DNA of 64,000 nt from Thinopyrum elongatum. Its lineage: Eukaryota > Streptophyta > Magnoliopsida > Poales > Poaceae. Made by a program: the position numbers and the translations under genes. The notes under the pieces were generated by a model. That model was not told where the DNA came from, searched no databases, and saw only the letters and a program-made list of their open reading frames with translations. Below are positions 9,623 through 20,158 of the stretch, one piece after another (positions within the stretch are counted from its first letter, which is position 1; each line of letters opens with the position of its first letter). The stretch is from assembly GCA_011799875.1 (NCBI GenBank), contig CM022298.1, positions 190,300,423-190,364,422 of the forward strand, in the 5' to 3' direction.

Positions 9623-10890
9623 ATGGCCCAACTATTTGTTGGAAACCCCGTTTGCGCCAGAGACATCTTCGCCCCTGGCCAGATCTTCATGTTCGGCAGA
9701 CTCACTTTTCGTGCCGACCTCACTGGCTGCTTGGGCCAAGTTGAGAACCCCACCCCCGATTATGGAGCCAGCCATCGGAATTTAGAATCCAGTGCTGGCC
9801 CTTGAGAAAGCCCTCTCCTGAAGAATACGCTACCCTTGCAGAATAACCCGCCGATCCCGACGCTTTGACCTTGGATTCGGTGGGCACGAACGGGGCTGAC
9901 GCTATCCAGGATCTGGCCCTAAAGCAGGACCCCATCGAAATACCCAAAGAACGTCCCGCCGAAGATACATGGGGCATCCCCCCTACGGGAACCTCTTTGG
10001 TAGACAGCCTGGTAGATCGATTCCTTTCCATGGGAATCTCTGTCAACAGGCCTACAACCTACAACCAGATTGGGTTTAAACCTGACAATAGAGAGATCTA
10101 CACCCCACTGATCACACACCTCATCGCTACTATCGAAGAAGCGGCGAAGGGATCATGATCTCCAAAGTTAAAAACGGTATATACCCGGGTCTCTAGCCCG
10201 GAGACGTACACCCGTCATGAGAAAAGTTTGGATTCGACCTATGATACAGGATCTGACCTCGAGTCAACCCAACTACACACAGATGCACGCCCGAACACTA
10301 TGCGACCCGATTCGGATACAGCCCAAGCACGGTTCGCCGCTGCCCACGCTTCGGACCCACAGCAGATGGGAGTGCTAAATTTTTTCCCACCCTCCTCCCA
10401 CACCGAATAATCCTCGGACGCGGGAAGTCCGGATGTATGGGACCTGATGTACGTCAAGCAGCAGCCCGAAGAATCGGTCCATCATTACTGGGCTAGATTT
10501 CTCCTGGTCAAAAACAAGATAACAGACCGCTGAGATGAAGAAATAATTGAAGCTTTTTGGTTCAACTGCCGGGATGCAGGAATCCTAAATGCCCTTGCCC
10601 GTCGCCGCGTGCAACACTTTGCCGAATTATCAGACATGGTACACAAATATTGCACCATGGAAAGCACCTGGAGGTTGCAGCAAATGTGTAAGGAGTCAGC
10701 CCCTGCCCCGAAGCCCAGGAAAGTCCAAGCAAAGCGAGCATATGCGAGACGGTCACCCGAGCATGAGCCTGCCGAAAAGAAAAGTAGACCCAGAACGGTC
10801 CTGGACGAATTGTTGGATAAACCATGCCCTATACACTCGGCCTGCTTAACGCAAATCCAACTCATAGGCTTCGATCTTGTTGGGTGGTGA
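9623..10890 (+). pseudogene. gag: Gypsy-B gag remnants
   Basis: Gag pieces lie in several frames. The first begins at the ATG at 9,623 (GNPVCARDIFAPGQIFMFG) and stops at 9,805. A second is open from 9,865 to 10,158. A third, near 10,430-10,890, contains the recognisable Gag-like run QQPEESVHHYWARFLL and later VHKYCTMESTWRLQQM, followed by a lysine/arginine-rich tail. The usual capsid core between the second and third piece is short or absent, so gag has lost sequence. A TGA at about 10,532 (after ITDR) interrupts the third piece. No intact Gag can be made. Confidence 0.7.
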
Positions 10891-11771
10891 GGCAGGTGGC
10901 CAAAAGTGGCGAAAATATCCTGGGTCTCACACTCCCTGATAGACGATCAACAACGCCACCCCACGACGACAACGTCCTGACAGTTTACGAGACGTTCTCT
11001 TCAAACAATCAAAGGAAAAGAGCTCTTCGAGAGGTCGACCAAGTCTACAAGGTGACAGCCGCACAACCATGGGCGGACACACCTATTACCTTCGATCAGA
11101 AGGATGAGCCAAGGTCCCACCCCACCCATGCGCCCACTGCACTAGTCCTTGACCCCATAATCGATGGCTTCAGGCTAACTAAAGTGCTGATGGATGGGGG
11201 CAGTGGCCTGAACCTCATTTACGAGGAAACATTTGACAAAATGCAGCTCAACAGATCCCGCGTTGAGCACAATCATACCACATTCCGAGGAATTATACCC
11301 GGCAGGGAGGCGTGCTATTCCGGGCGCATAACCTTGGACGTAGTGTTCGGTACTCCCGAAAACTACAGATCCGAACCCTTGTTATTCCACATCATACCCT
11401 TCCATAGCGGATACCACGCCCTTTTGGGACATGAGGCATTCGCAAGGTTCCAGGCCGTACCGCATTATGGATACATGAAACTCAAAATGCCAGGGCGTAA
11501 CGGCGTGATCTCGCTCGTCAGCGATCCAAACACAGCCCTCCGAGTTGAAAATAAGACTGCATCGCTCGCCCTCGAGGCACTATCTGAGGCCCTCGCAGCC
11601 AAAGAATTAACAATGCTCCGCACTACAGTCAATAGGGGTGACGTGGTCCTTAGTAAAAGGCCAAAATCCACGTCATTTAAACGAGCAGACGAGATAGTAA
11701 AATTCCAAGTACACCCGATAGACCCAAACAAAACGGCGTCCATCGTAGCACAGCTGGACGCCCACAGTTGA
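10824..11771 (+). pseudogene. pol: Gypsy-B aspartic protease region
   Basis: The open stretch of 315 codons encodes the retropepsin domain. The active site is VLMDGGSGLNLIYEETF near residue 123, and the conserved second half is FHSGYHALLGHEAFARF. It parallels the Gypsy-A protease closely. The first 30 residues come from another frame and are probably not original. It ends at a TGA after QLDAHS, where the sense moves to another frame (VDEALCAFLRKNWDIF), showing a frameshift at about 11,770. It would process the Gag-Pol precursor if intact. Confidence 0.82.
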
Positions 11772-12849
11772 TGAAGCACTATGCGCATTCTTACGCAAAA
11801 ACTGGGACATATTCGCTTGGCACCCTTCAGATATGCCAAGCATCCCACGGAGGCTGGCGGAGCATAGCTTGAACATCATAAAAGCCTTCAAGCCAGTCAA
11901 ATAGACACTGCGTGAAATCAAGCATCCTGAGTGGCTAGCAAATCTATTCGAGGCCGGATTCATCCGTGAAATCAAGCATCCTGAGTGGCTAGCAAATCTG
12001 GTCACGGTACCCAACAAGGACAAGTCCTGGCGGCTCTGCGCCGACTTCAAGGACCTAAACAAGGCCTGCCCCAAGGATTCCTTCCCCTTACCTCCCATAG
12101 ATCAGATCATCGACACCACTGCCGGACACTACTCACTATGCTTCCTCGACGCATACTCCGGATATCACCAAATAAATATGAAGGAGTCCGACCAGGCTGC
12201 AAACGCATTCATCACCCCCTACGGGCCATTCTGCTTTAACACGACGCCTTTCGGGTTAAAGAACGCGGGAGCCACATACCAACGCATGATTCAAACAAGC
12301 TTGGAAAACCAAATCGACAAAATGGTTGAGGCATACGTAGACGACGTGGTCATTAAAACCAAAAAAGTCGAGCAACTCATGGTTGACCTTCGCTTGACCT
12401 TCAAAAATTTACGGGCTTACGATATACGGCTCAACCCGGACAAATGCGTCTTCGGAGTCCCCACCGGCAAACTGCTCGGGTTTATCGTCTCCCATAGAGG
12501 AATTGAGGCCAATCCGGCTAAAATCAGGGCCCTGCCCCAGCTAGCAATACCAAATGAGCTCAAACACGTTCAGAAGCTAGCAGGTTGCATAGCGGCTTTA
12601 AGCCGTTTCATCTCCCGCCTCGGCGAAAAGGCGGTGCCTCTCTATAGGCTACTCAAGAAGACAAAAAACTTTGAGTGGACCAACAAAGCAACCATGACAC
12701 TAGAGGAAATTAAAACACTCCTAGCAAGCAACCCTCTCCTGGCCGCACCAGGTATCGGTGAACCCATGCTGCTGTATATATCAACCACCAATCAAGTGGT
12801 GAGTGCGGTGCTCGTCGTAGAACTGGAATCAGAGGGCCACAAGTTCTAG
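11772..12849 (+). pseudogene. pol: Gypsy-B reverse transcriptase
   Basis: RT motifs in order are EWLANLVTVPNKDKSWRL, then DLNKACPKDSFPLPPI, FLDAYSGYHQINM, TTPFGLKNAGATYQRM and the catalytic box YVDD in EAYVDDVVIKT. The thumb and connection follow (LAGCIAALSRFISRLGEK), leading into the first RNase H (LLYISTTNQVVSAVLVV). The segment from 12,178 to 12,849 is open; TAG stops it at 12,847. At 11,910-12,001 a short run of codons is repeated (EIKHPEWLANL appears twice), which disrupts the start of RT. A stop (TAG at 11,901-11,903) lies just before it. Confidence 0.85.
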
Positions 12850-13620
12850 GTTCAAAAACCAGTCTACTATGTGTCAGAGGTCCTCACACCGTGCAAATCC
12901 TGATACCCACACTACCAAAAGATATCATATACCGTCTTTATGGCATCCCGAAAACTGCGACACTACTTTCAAGAGTGTTCGATGACAGTGGTATCTGAGG
13001 TACCCCTCAATGATATAATCAATAACAGGGACGCCACGGGCCGCATTGCCAAATGGGCCATAGAGCTCCTTCCCTTTGAGATCATATACAAACCACGCTG
13101 AGCTATTAAATCTCAGGTGTTGGCCGATTTTCTATCCGACTGGGCCGAAGCCAAACTCCCCAGGGAATATAATACATATGCACACTGGACGATGTACTTC
13201 GATGGCTCTAAAATGCTACCCGGACTGGGGCCTGGGGTGATCCTAATATCCCCCACAGGCGACACTATCTGTTACGTTCTACAGATCATGTACACGGATT
13301 CCAAAAACGCAGTTGAATACGAGGCACTGTTGCACGGTCTTAGGATGGCAACGTCGATGGGTGTTTAGCGGCTAGAGGTGCGAGGAGATTCGAACCTCAC
13401 CATCTCCCAGGTAAACGGTGAATTTGACGCCAAAGACCCGAAAATGGCGGCATACAGAAATGCCGTCCTCAGGATGTCAACCGGATTCGAGGGTCTAGAA
13501 TTCCATCATGTCTCTAGAGACAGTAACCAAGCCGCGGATGTCCTTGTCTGCATGGGCGCCAAGCGCGACCCAGTCCCTAAAAACACCTTGCTAGAAAGGC
13601 TCTTCAAGCCACCCATGATA
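12850..13620 (+). pseudogene. pol: Gypsy-B RNase H domains
   Basis: After the TAG at 12,847, the end of the first RNase H and a second RNase H are recognisable. The second has HWTMYFDGSKM, then VEYEALLHGLRMATSMGV, RGDSNLTISQV and NQAADVLVCMG. In-frame stops break it, including TAG at 13,366-13,368 between GV and RLEV. The layout equals that of Gypsy-A (residues 45-170 of its segment at 4,060). It would remove RNA from the RNA-DNA hybrid; the second copy is the extra domain typical of Tat-type elements. Confidence 0.78.
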
Positions 13621-13636
13621 TGGCAGGGCGGGGACA

Positions 13637-14184
13637 GTGGCACCACAACCAATGAGCCCGCCCAGATCGCCCCCCCAGAAATCGAGCCCGATGACTATAT
13701 ATATCAACGGGGGCTCTGCACTCGAAGAAACACCCTCGGCCCACGAGATCATGGCCATAATCGCCCCGTGGACCGAGCCCTTGCTTGCCTACCTCCTGCG
13801 ACAAGAACTCCCCGATGGCCAGACGGAGGCGCGACGCATAGTCCGGCGCTCTAAAGCGTACAACGTTCATGAGGGCGAGCTCTATAAAAAGAGCACTACG
13901 GGGGTCCTTCAGAGGTGCATCTCCAAAGAGGAGGGGAAACAGCTTCTCGCTGAGATACACACCGGAATGGGCGGCCACCAGGTGCCCGGGCCGTAGTTAG
14001 TACGGCCTTCCGAGTAGGGTTCTTCTGGCACACAGCTCGCGCGGACGCTGGTCCAACACTGCGTTGGGTGCCAGCTATGTGCAAATCACAGCCATATGCC
14101 CCCCACAACTCTTCGGACAATACCGATAACCTGGCCATTTGCAGTTTGGGGGCTTGACATGGTTGGACCACATAAAGGGTGGAC
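13637..14184 (+). pseudogene. pol: Gypsy-B integrase N-terminal part, cut by Copia LTR
   Basis: The open frame from 13,637 to 13,996 carries the linker before integrase (APWTEPLLAYLLRQELPDG, RRSKAYNVHEGELYKKS). It then has the first part of the zinc-binding domain (CISKEEGKQLLAEIHTGMGGH). From 14,000 on, several frameshifts occur, and the His/Cys motif is damaged. The sequence ...TTGGACCACATAAAGGGTGGAC is cut at 14,184 by the Copia LTR and resumes at 15,854 and again at 32,638. Confidence 0.72.
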
Positions 14185-15853
14185 TGAAAGGATCGAGAAG
14201 AGGTGTCTAGAGGGGGGGGGGTGATTAGACCCTCAACAAGCAAAAGTAGCAGTTTTTAAGCTCTTCAAGTTGAGGTGGAGTTTTAGCAGAAGTTTAAGCA
14301 TTCACAATACATTTCAAGCAAGCATGACAAGAGTATGAACAGCAGAAAGAGTAAAGCATGCCATTTGCAAGAAAGTAAAGGGATGGGATTGGAGTGTGCA
14401 AACTCAATGAAGACAAGGAGATTTTTGGCATGGTTCCGATAGGTGGTGCTATCGTACGTCCACGTTGATGGAGACTTCAACCCACGAAGGGTAACGGCTG
14501 CGCGAGTCCACAGAGGGCTCCACCCACGAAGGGTCCACGAAGAAGTAACCTTGTCTATCCCACCATGGCCATCGCCCACGAAGGACTTGCCTCACTCGGG
14601 TAGATCTTCATGAAGTAGGTGATCTCCTTGCCCTTACAAACTCCTTGGTTCAACTCCACAATCTTGTCGGAGGCTCCCAAGTGACACCTAACCAATCTAG
14701 GAGACACCACTCTCCAAAAGGTAATAAATGGTGTGTTGATGATGAAATCCTTGCTCTTGTGCTTCAAATGGTAGTCTCCCCAACACTCAACTCTCTCTCA
14801 CAGATTTGGCTATGGTGGAAAGATGGTTTGAGTGGAAAGCAACTTGGGGAAGGCTAGAGATCAAGATTCTTGTGGTAGGATTGGAATGTCTTGATCTCAA
14901 CACATGAGTAGGTGGTTCTCTCTTAGAAAATGAGTAGTGGAAGTGTAGGCTCGTTCTGATGGCTCTCTCTTGAATAGAGAAGGGGGTTGAGGGGTATATA
15001 TAGCATCCACACAAAATCCAACCGTTACACACATTTGACCCAACTCGGTCAGACCGAATAGAAGAACTCGGTGAGACCGATTTAGTTCAAAATGTGAATG
15101 TTAGGATTCTCGGTGGGACCGACATGATCAACTCAGTGGGACTGATGTGCTAGGGTAAGGGCAAGACCTCATCTCGGTGTGACCGATTGCATGAACTCGG
15201 TGGGACCGATTTCAGCAAATGAGTTAAACAGAGAGTTGGTCAGGCAAACTCAGTGGGACCGATTGCATATTTTGGTGAGACCGAAATAATTACAACAGGT
15301 AACAGAGAGTTTGCATTGCGAACTCGGTGGGACTGATCGCTCATTTCGGTAAGACCAAAACGTTACGAAGGGAAACAGAGAGTTTGCATTGCCATCTTGG
15401 TGAGACCGAGATCCCGATCGGTGAGACCGAAGTGATTAGGGTTTCTGGGAGTGGCTATGTCAAAGAAACTCGGTGGCGCTAGATAGATCAAATCGGTGGG
15501 GCCGAGTTTGACTTTACGTTTAGGACATATTGGAAATGAGAAAGTGGTTGAGGGCTTTGGAGCATATCACTAAGCATTTCAAGCAAGTAGACCATTATGC
15601 AACACCTCATCCCCTTTAAATAGTTTTGGCTTTTCCTATGGACTCAATGTGATATTGGATCACTAAAATAGAAATGAAGAGTCTTGAGCTTTTGCCAATC
15701 TTTGTCCTTAGCATCTTGAAGGGGTTCCACATCCTCTTGTCCATGCCACGCCATTGTTGAACTTTCTGAAATATACTAGATGAAGATATTAGTCCAACAA
15801 GAGACATGTTGACATTAATTACCAAAATCACCCAGGGAGCACTTGTGCTTTCA
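14185..15853 (-). mobile_element. Copia solo LTR (copy 1) inside Gypsy-B integrase
   Basis: Plus-strand ends are TGAAAGGATCGAG and GTGCTTTCA, an inverted TGAAAG/CTTTCA pair. It is flanked by TGGAC (14,180-14,184) and GGGAC (15,854-15,858), a 5-bp target duplication with one mismatch in the Gypsy-B integrase. No Copia interior lies next to it on either side. A minus-strand TATA box (CTATATATAC) lies near 14,994-15,004. The 15,040-15,510 part carries many copies of a TCGGTGRGACCGA-type motif. It is full length compared with the LTR at 30,971-32,637. Confidence 0.88.
15040..15510. repeat. Array of small inverted-repeat motifs in Copia LTR
   Basis: Motifs of the form CTCGGTGRGACCGA recur about a dozen times at irregular spacing. 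TCGGT and ACCGA form a 5-bp inverted pair around 3 bases. The array recurs at 17,430-17,890 and 31,830-32,290 in the other LTR copies. It may be a protein-binding or packaging feature of the element; this is inference. Confidence 0.75.
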
Positions 15854-16663
15854 GGGACCAAGAAAAAGAAGTACTTACTGGTTATGGTCGATAAGTTCAC
15901 TAAGTGGATCGAAGCAAAGCCCGTAACATCTACAGAATCCGGACCAGTTGTTGACTTCATATCTAGTGTCGTACACCGTTACGGTGTTCCCCACAGCATA
16001 ATCACAGATAATGGGTCTAATTTTACTGCCCAAGAGGTTAAAGATTGGTGTGCTAAGATGGGCATAAAGCTCGATTACGGTTCGGTGTACCACCCGCAAA
16101 CTAATGGGCAGGTAGAGCGAGCAAATGGACTAATTATGAGCGGCATAAAACCTCGATTAATCTGCTCACTCAAAGAATCAGATTGCCACCGGGTAGAGGA
16201 GTTGGACTCCGTGCTATGGGGGCTGCACACCACTCCTAATCGGTCAATAGGATACACCCTATTTTTTATGGCGTACGGCGCCGAAGCAGTCCTCCCATGT
16301 AATTTGATCCATGACGCACCTAGAGTACGCATGTACGAAGAGAAGGAGGCTGGGCTGGATCGGCAGGACGACCTGGACGCCTTAGAAGGAGAGCGTGACA
16401 TCACATGGGCACGCTCCATGTTTTATCAACAGCAAGCATGGTGCTACAAGAATCGGGAGGTTCGGGCGAAGGCGTACAACGTGGGAGAGCTTGTCCTCTG
16501 CCTCCCCGAGAAGCAGAAGCACAAGCTTTCACCCAAGTGGGAGGGGCCCTTCATTATAGATGAAGTACTCGCAAGAGGGGCATACCGCATGCGCAGCCCG
16601 TCAGATAACCGCCTCGAACCCAACCCATGGAACGCCGCTCGGCTTTGGCGTTTCTACGCCTAG
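15854..16663 (+). pseudogene. pol: Gypsy-B integrase core and C-terminus, copy 1
   Basis: An uninterrupted frame runs to TAG at 16,661. The core includes VDKFTKWIEAKPV, second catalytic Asp in IITDNGSNF, catalytic Glu in NGQVERANG, GLHTTPNRSIGYT, and the C-terminal WEGPFIIDEVL and NPWNAARLWRFYA. The first catalytic Asp would lie in GLDMVGP upstream of the Copia insertion (about 14,150) and is cut off. An ATG inside the Copia LTR (15,806) is in frame, so a 285-residue chimera is open. It cannot be a working integrase, lacking the zinc domain and first Asp. Confidence 0.85.
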
Positions 16664-17118
16664 TCCGGCGTCGTCGTCACCACTCCTCGTTTTCCTTCAA
16701 TTTTATATCTTTCTTTGTTTTACTCTTGGAGCTTTAACCTCCCGACCTAGAGTTTGGATAAACCGTAACACGGTAGGTCGCCACTGTACACATCTTCGGA
16801 TGTACTACCCAACCTTACATGGGGGCTTCTTTTAAAAAGGCCAGTTACAATATTCATCTCACAACCTCTTTTATGTTGTTTGAGCTAATGTCCTTCCCAT
16901 ATCTTTTAAGCCACTATATGCACCTATTTGACTTAAGTCCTTTGCCAAGCTGGGTTGCCCGGCTCCTGTGTTTACCCCTACGTTTCCGATTGTTCGGCTA
17001 GGAAGTAAAGGGAGCACCTCTGTGATTGATATGCCCGGGTAATCCGGATACGTACCTCAGACGGGTGAAGCCGAAAGCTAGCATTCTTACAGAAAATAAT
17101 GGGTTGGCCTCAAGGGAA
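16664..17118 (+). other. Gypsy-B non-coding 3' region, copy 1
   Basis: This stretch follows the integrase stop and has no recognisable gene. It aligns with 33,448-33,902 almost base for base. The similarity ends in AAGTG at 17,121, the junction to a Copia LTR fragment. Confidence 0.8.
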
Positions 17119-17902
17119 GTGTTGATGATGAACTCCTTGCTCTTGTGCTTCAAATGATAGTCTCCCCAACACTCAACTCTCTCTCACAGATTTGGCTATG
17201 GTGGAAAGATGGTTTGAGTGGAAAGCAACTTGGGGAAGGCTAGAGATCAAGATTCTTGTGGTAGGATTAGAATGTCTTGATCTCAACACATGAGTAGGTG
17301 GTTCTCTCTCAGAAAATGAGTAGTGGAAGTGTAGGCTTGTTCTGATGGCTCTCTCTTGAATAGAGAAGGGGGTGGAGGGGTATATTTAGCATCCACACAA
17401 GATCCAACCATTACACACATTTGACCCAACTCGGTCAGACCGAATAGAAGAACTCGGTGAGACCGATTTAGTTCAAAATGTGAACGTTATGATTCTCGGT
17501 GGGACCAACATGATCAACTCGGTGGGACTGATGTGCTAGGGTTAGGGCAAGACCTCATCTCGGTGTGACCGATTGCATGAACTCGGTGGGACCGATTTCA
17601 GCAAATGAGTTAAACAGAGAGTTGGTAAGGCAAGCTCGGTGGGACTGATTGCATATTTTGGTGAGACCGAAATAATTACAATAGGCAACAGAGAGTTTGC
17701 ATTGCGAACTTGGTGGGACCGATCGCTCATTTCGGTAAGACCGAAATGTTATGAAGGGAAATAGACAGTTTGCATTGCCATCTTGGTGAGACCGAGATCA
17801 CGATCGGTGAGACCGAATTGATTAGGGTTTTTGGTAGTGGCTATGTCAAAGAAACTCGGTGGCGCCGGATAGATCAAATTGGTGGGGCCGAGTTTGACTT
17901 TA
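17119..17902 (-). mobile_element. Copia LTR fragment (copy 2), left part
   Basis: It starts abruptly inside the LTR (GTGTTGATGATGAACTCC, matching 31,519 onward), lacking about 550 bases of LTR. It runs to TTTGACTTTA, where CACTA-1 is inserted. The LTR resumes at 28,350. The join GTG at 17,119-17,121 is shared by both parent sequences (33,903-33,905 and 31,519-31,521). Confidence 0.88.
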
Positions 17903-17919
17903 CACTACTGGAATCCGGA

Positions 17920-18300
17920 TCTTTGCCGTCAGCTAGTTCTTTGCCGTCAGCTAGCTGATGGCAAAGAATGTTTTTGCCATCAGCTTACAGAAAACTAACG
18001 GCAAAGAAAGGGCTGACGGCAAAGACCATGTTTGCCGTCAGCCAAGTCTTTGCCTACAGCTAGCAGACGGCACAGAACGTTTGCCGTCTGCTAGCAAACG
18101 GCAAAGAGGGAGGTTGGCCCACTAACGAGAACAACCTAACGGCTCCACTCTTTGCCGTCTACTAGCAGACGGCAATGCCTCTTTGCTGTCTACTAGCAGA
18201 CGGCAAAGAAAGTGGTTAACCTAACGGCCGTTTCCCCGGCCCACCCCACTAGCTGGGCTCTTTGCCGTCTGCTAGCAGACGACAAAGAAATTTGACCTAA
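17920..18300. repeat. CACTA-1 left subterminal repeats
   Basis: Many short units TTTGCCGTC with paired GACGGCAAAG lie close together, some as palindromes built on CTTTGCCGTCTGCT followed by its complement (for example about 18,260-18,288). In CACTA elements subterminal repeats of this kind bind the TnpA-type protein. Matching repeats sit at the right end (27,870-28,330). Confidence 0.85.
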
Positions 18301-19760
18301 CTAAAAAACGGTCAGCGCCCCGCGCCCCACCCATCTCTCTCTCCCCTCACCTCACCCGCGCCGCCCTTGTGCCAGAGTCGCCGCCGCCCCACGCCACCCC
18401 CGGAGCCCGAGGCGCCGACGGCCAGCCCTGCCCCCCGGAGCCCGCCTCGTCGCCGGCCCGTCCCGCCCAGCGAACACAGGCCGTGGCGGCCGCTCTGCCC
18501 CGCCCCATCACCGGAGCCGCGCAGCGCCGCCCCACCGCCCGAGCCACACCGTTGCTGGCCGCCCTTCCCCTCGGCCTCCTCAACCCACGCCCCCTCCCCG
18601 TGGCCTGCCTCCTCAACCCGCGCCCCCTCCCCGTGGTGAGTTTTTGTGTTTTTTTTCTTCTGTTTATTTAGATTTAGTTTAGGTTAATTTAGTTTAGGTT
18701 AGGTTAGTTTAGTTTAGTTTAGGTTAGATTTAGTTTAGTTTAGTTTAGGTTTTTCTTCTTCTGTTTTTTAAGAATAAACAAGAAAGATGAAAAAAAAGAA
18801 GTAAAAGAAGAAGAGGAAGATGAAGAAGAAGAGGAAGAAGAAGAAGATGAAAAAAGAACAATAAGTAGAAGAAGAAGAAGATGAAAAAAAAGAAGTAGAA
18901 GAAGAAGATGAAAAAAAGAAGTAGGACAAGTTGAAAAAGAGGGTCGCCGATGGTCGAGGGTCACCGAGGGGTCGAGGGTCGCCGAGTGGTCGAGGGGTCG
19001 AGGATCGAGGGAAAAGGAGTCGAGGGTCTAGGGATCGAGGATCGAGGTGTCCAGGGGTTGAGGGTCGAGGGGAAAAGGGGTCGAGGGGTCGAGGGTCGCC
19101 GAGGGGTCGAGGATTTGCCATCCCGACCCCGACACCCCAACCCCCTGACCCCGACACCCCGACCCCGAAACGACACCCCGACACCCAACCCCGACACGAC
19201 ACCCCGACCCCCACACGACACCCCGACACTGTGACCGCGGCACAGCACCCCGACACCGACACGGCACCCCCGACCCCGACACAGCACCCCGGACCCGACA
19301 CGGCACCCCCGACCCCGACATAGCACCCCGACCCCGACATGACACCCCCGACACCCCGACCCCCGACACCTCCCGAAAAAGGTGCTCTTCGGCCTTCTAG
19401 AGGCCGACGGGGTCATATATTTGTGAATTATGAGTTAGGTCATATTTTTTTTATTTTGTTATAAAAAACATCATATTTGTGTTGATCAGGTGGTTTTAAA
19501 TGTGTAGTTGTTTAGTCGCTGCGAGGCCGTGCGTTCGACGAGCTCCGTTCCTTCCAGAGGCCGTGTGTTCGACAAGCTCCGCCCCTGCGTTCGTGGGTGA
19601 GCACAAATGACATCTCCTCCTCCCCCCTTCATTTGCTCTGTTCCGGTCTTCGAGCCGATGAAACTTGCTAGCTATAGGTGTCTTCAATCATCAGTAAGCG
19701 TGACCACTATGCGTCTCCCATTCGAAAGGGTTACATCAATAAATATGCATGCATTTGCAT
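18301..19760. repeat. CACTA-1 5' region: GC-rich leader and simple/tandem repeats
   Basis: A GC-rich proline/arginine-coding leader (18,301-18,640) is followed by TTTAGTTTAGG-type repeats (18,660-18,750). Next come a GAA/GAT purine tract (18,780-18,930), a GTCGAGGGTCGCCGAG-type array (18,940-19,115) and a CCCCGACACCCCGACCCC-type array (19,125-19,370). The open frames here are by-products of low complexity, and I do not call a gene. 19,380-19,760 shows no recognisable feature apart from two short repeats near GAGGCCGTG (19,520-19,565). Confidence 0.7.
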
Positions 19761-19807
19761 ATTTATAACCGTGATTCTTTCGAATTGTCCAACATTATCC
19801 ATGGACA

Positions 19808-20023
19808 GCCCAAGTATGTGTAGATTGGGTTCATTTTCCCATATGCTCTGCTCCGGATCCGATGCAAAATTTTGTCAGTGCCTCCCTGTTGTTCTCCTGG
19901 TACACATCCTCTCTGCTTATTGCCGAGACGTGTATCAGGAGAACAGCGGGGAGGTGCTGCCGAAATTTTGCATCGGATCCGGAGCAGAGCATGGGAAAAC
20001 GAACCCAATCTACACATACTCGG
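19808..20023. repeat. Long foldback in CACTA-1 (arms about 100 bp, short loop)
   Basis: The left arm begins CCCAAGTATGTGTAGATTGG and the right arm is its near-complement, ending CAATCTACACATACTCGGG. Arms of about 100 bases match along their length, with a few mismatches and one small gap. About 15 bases around 19,915-19,927 separate them. The transcript would fold into a long hairpin just upstream of the transposase gene. Confidence 0.85.
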
Positions 20024-20158
20024 GTGGGATTAGGACCTATCTTTACCTATTAGCGTCTAGGTTGCATGGACGTAATAAAAGTGACAAACTCCATTAACTG
20101 ATGGATATGGTTTGCTGAATTATGTATATATTTCTTGTGTGTCCAGTAGCTACGCAAT

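Noticed and set aside
18347..18671. Long open frames on both strands (proline/arginine/alanine-rich)
   Set aside because: GC-rich leader of CACTA-1; open frames in several phases at once follow from composition and show no family motif.
18660..18750. TTTAGTTTAGGTTA-type repeats that recall plant telomere repeats
   Set aside because: The TTTAGGG unit itself is not repeated in phase; it is a simple repeat inside the transposon.
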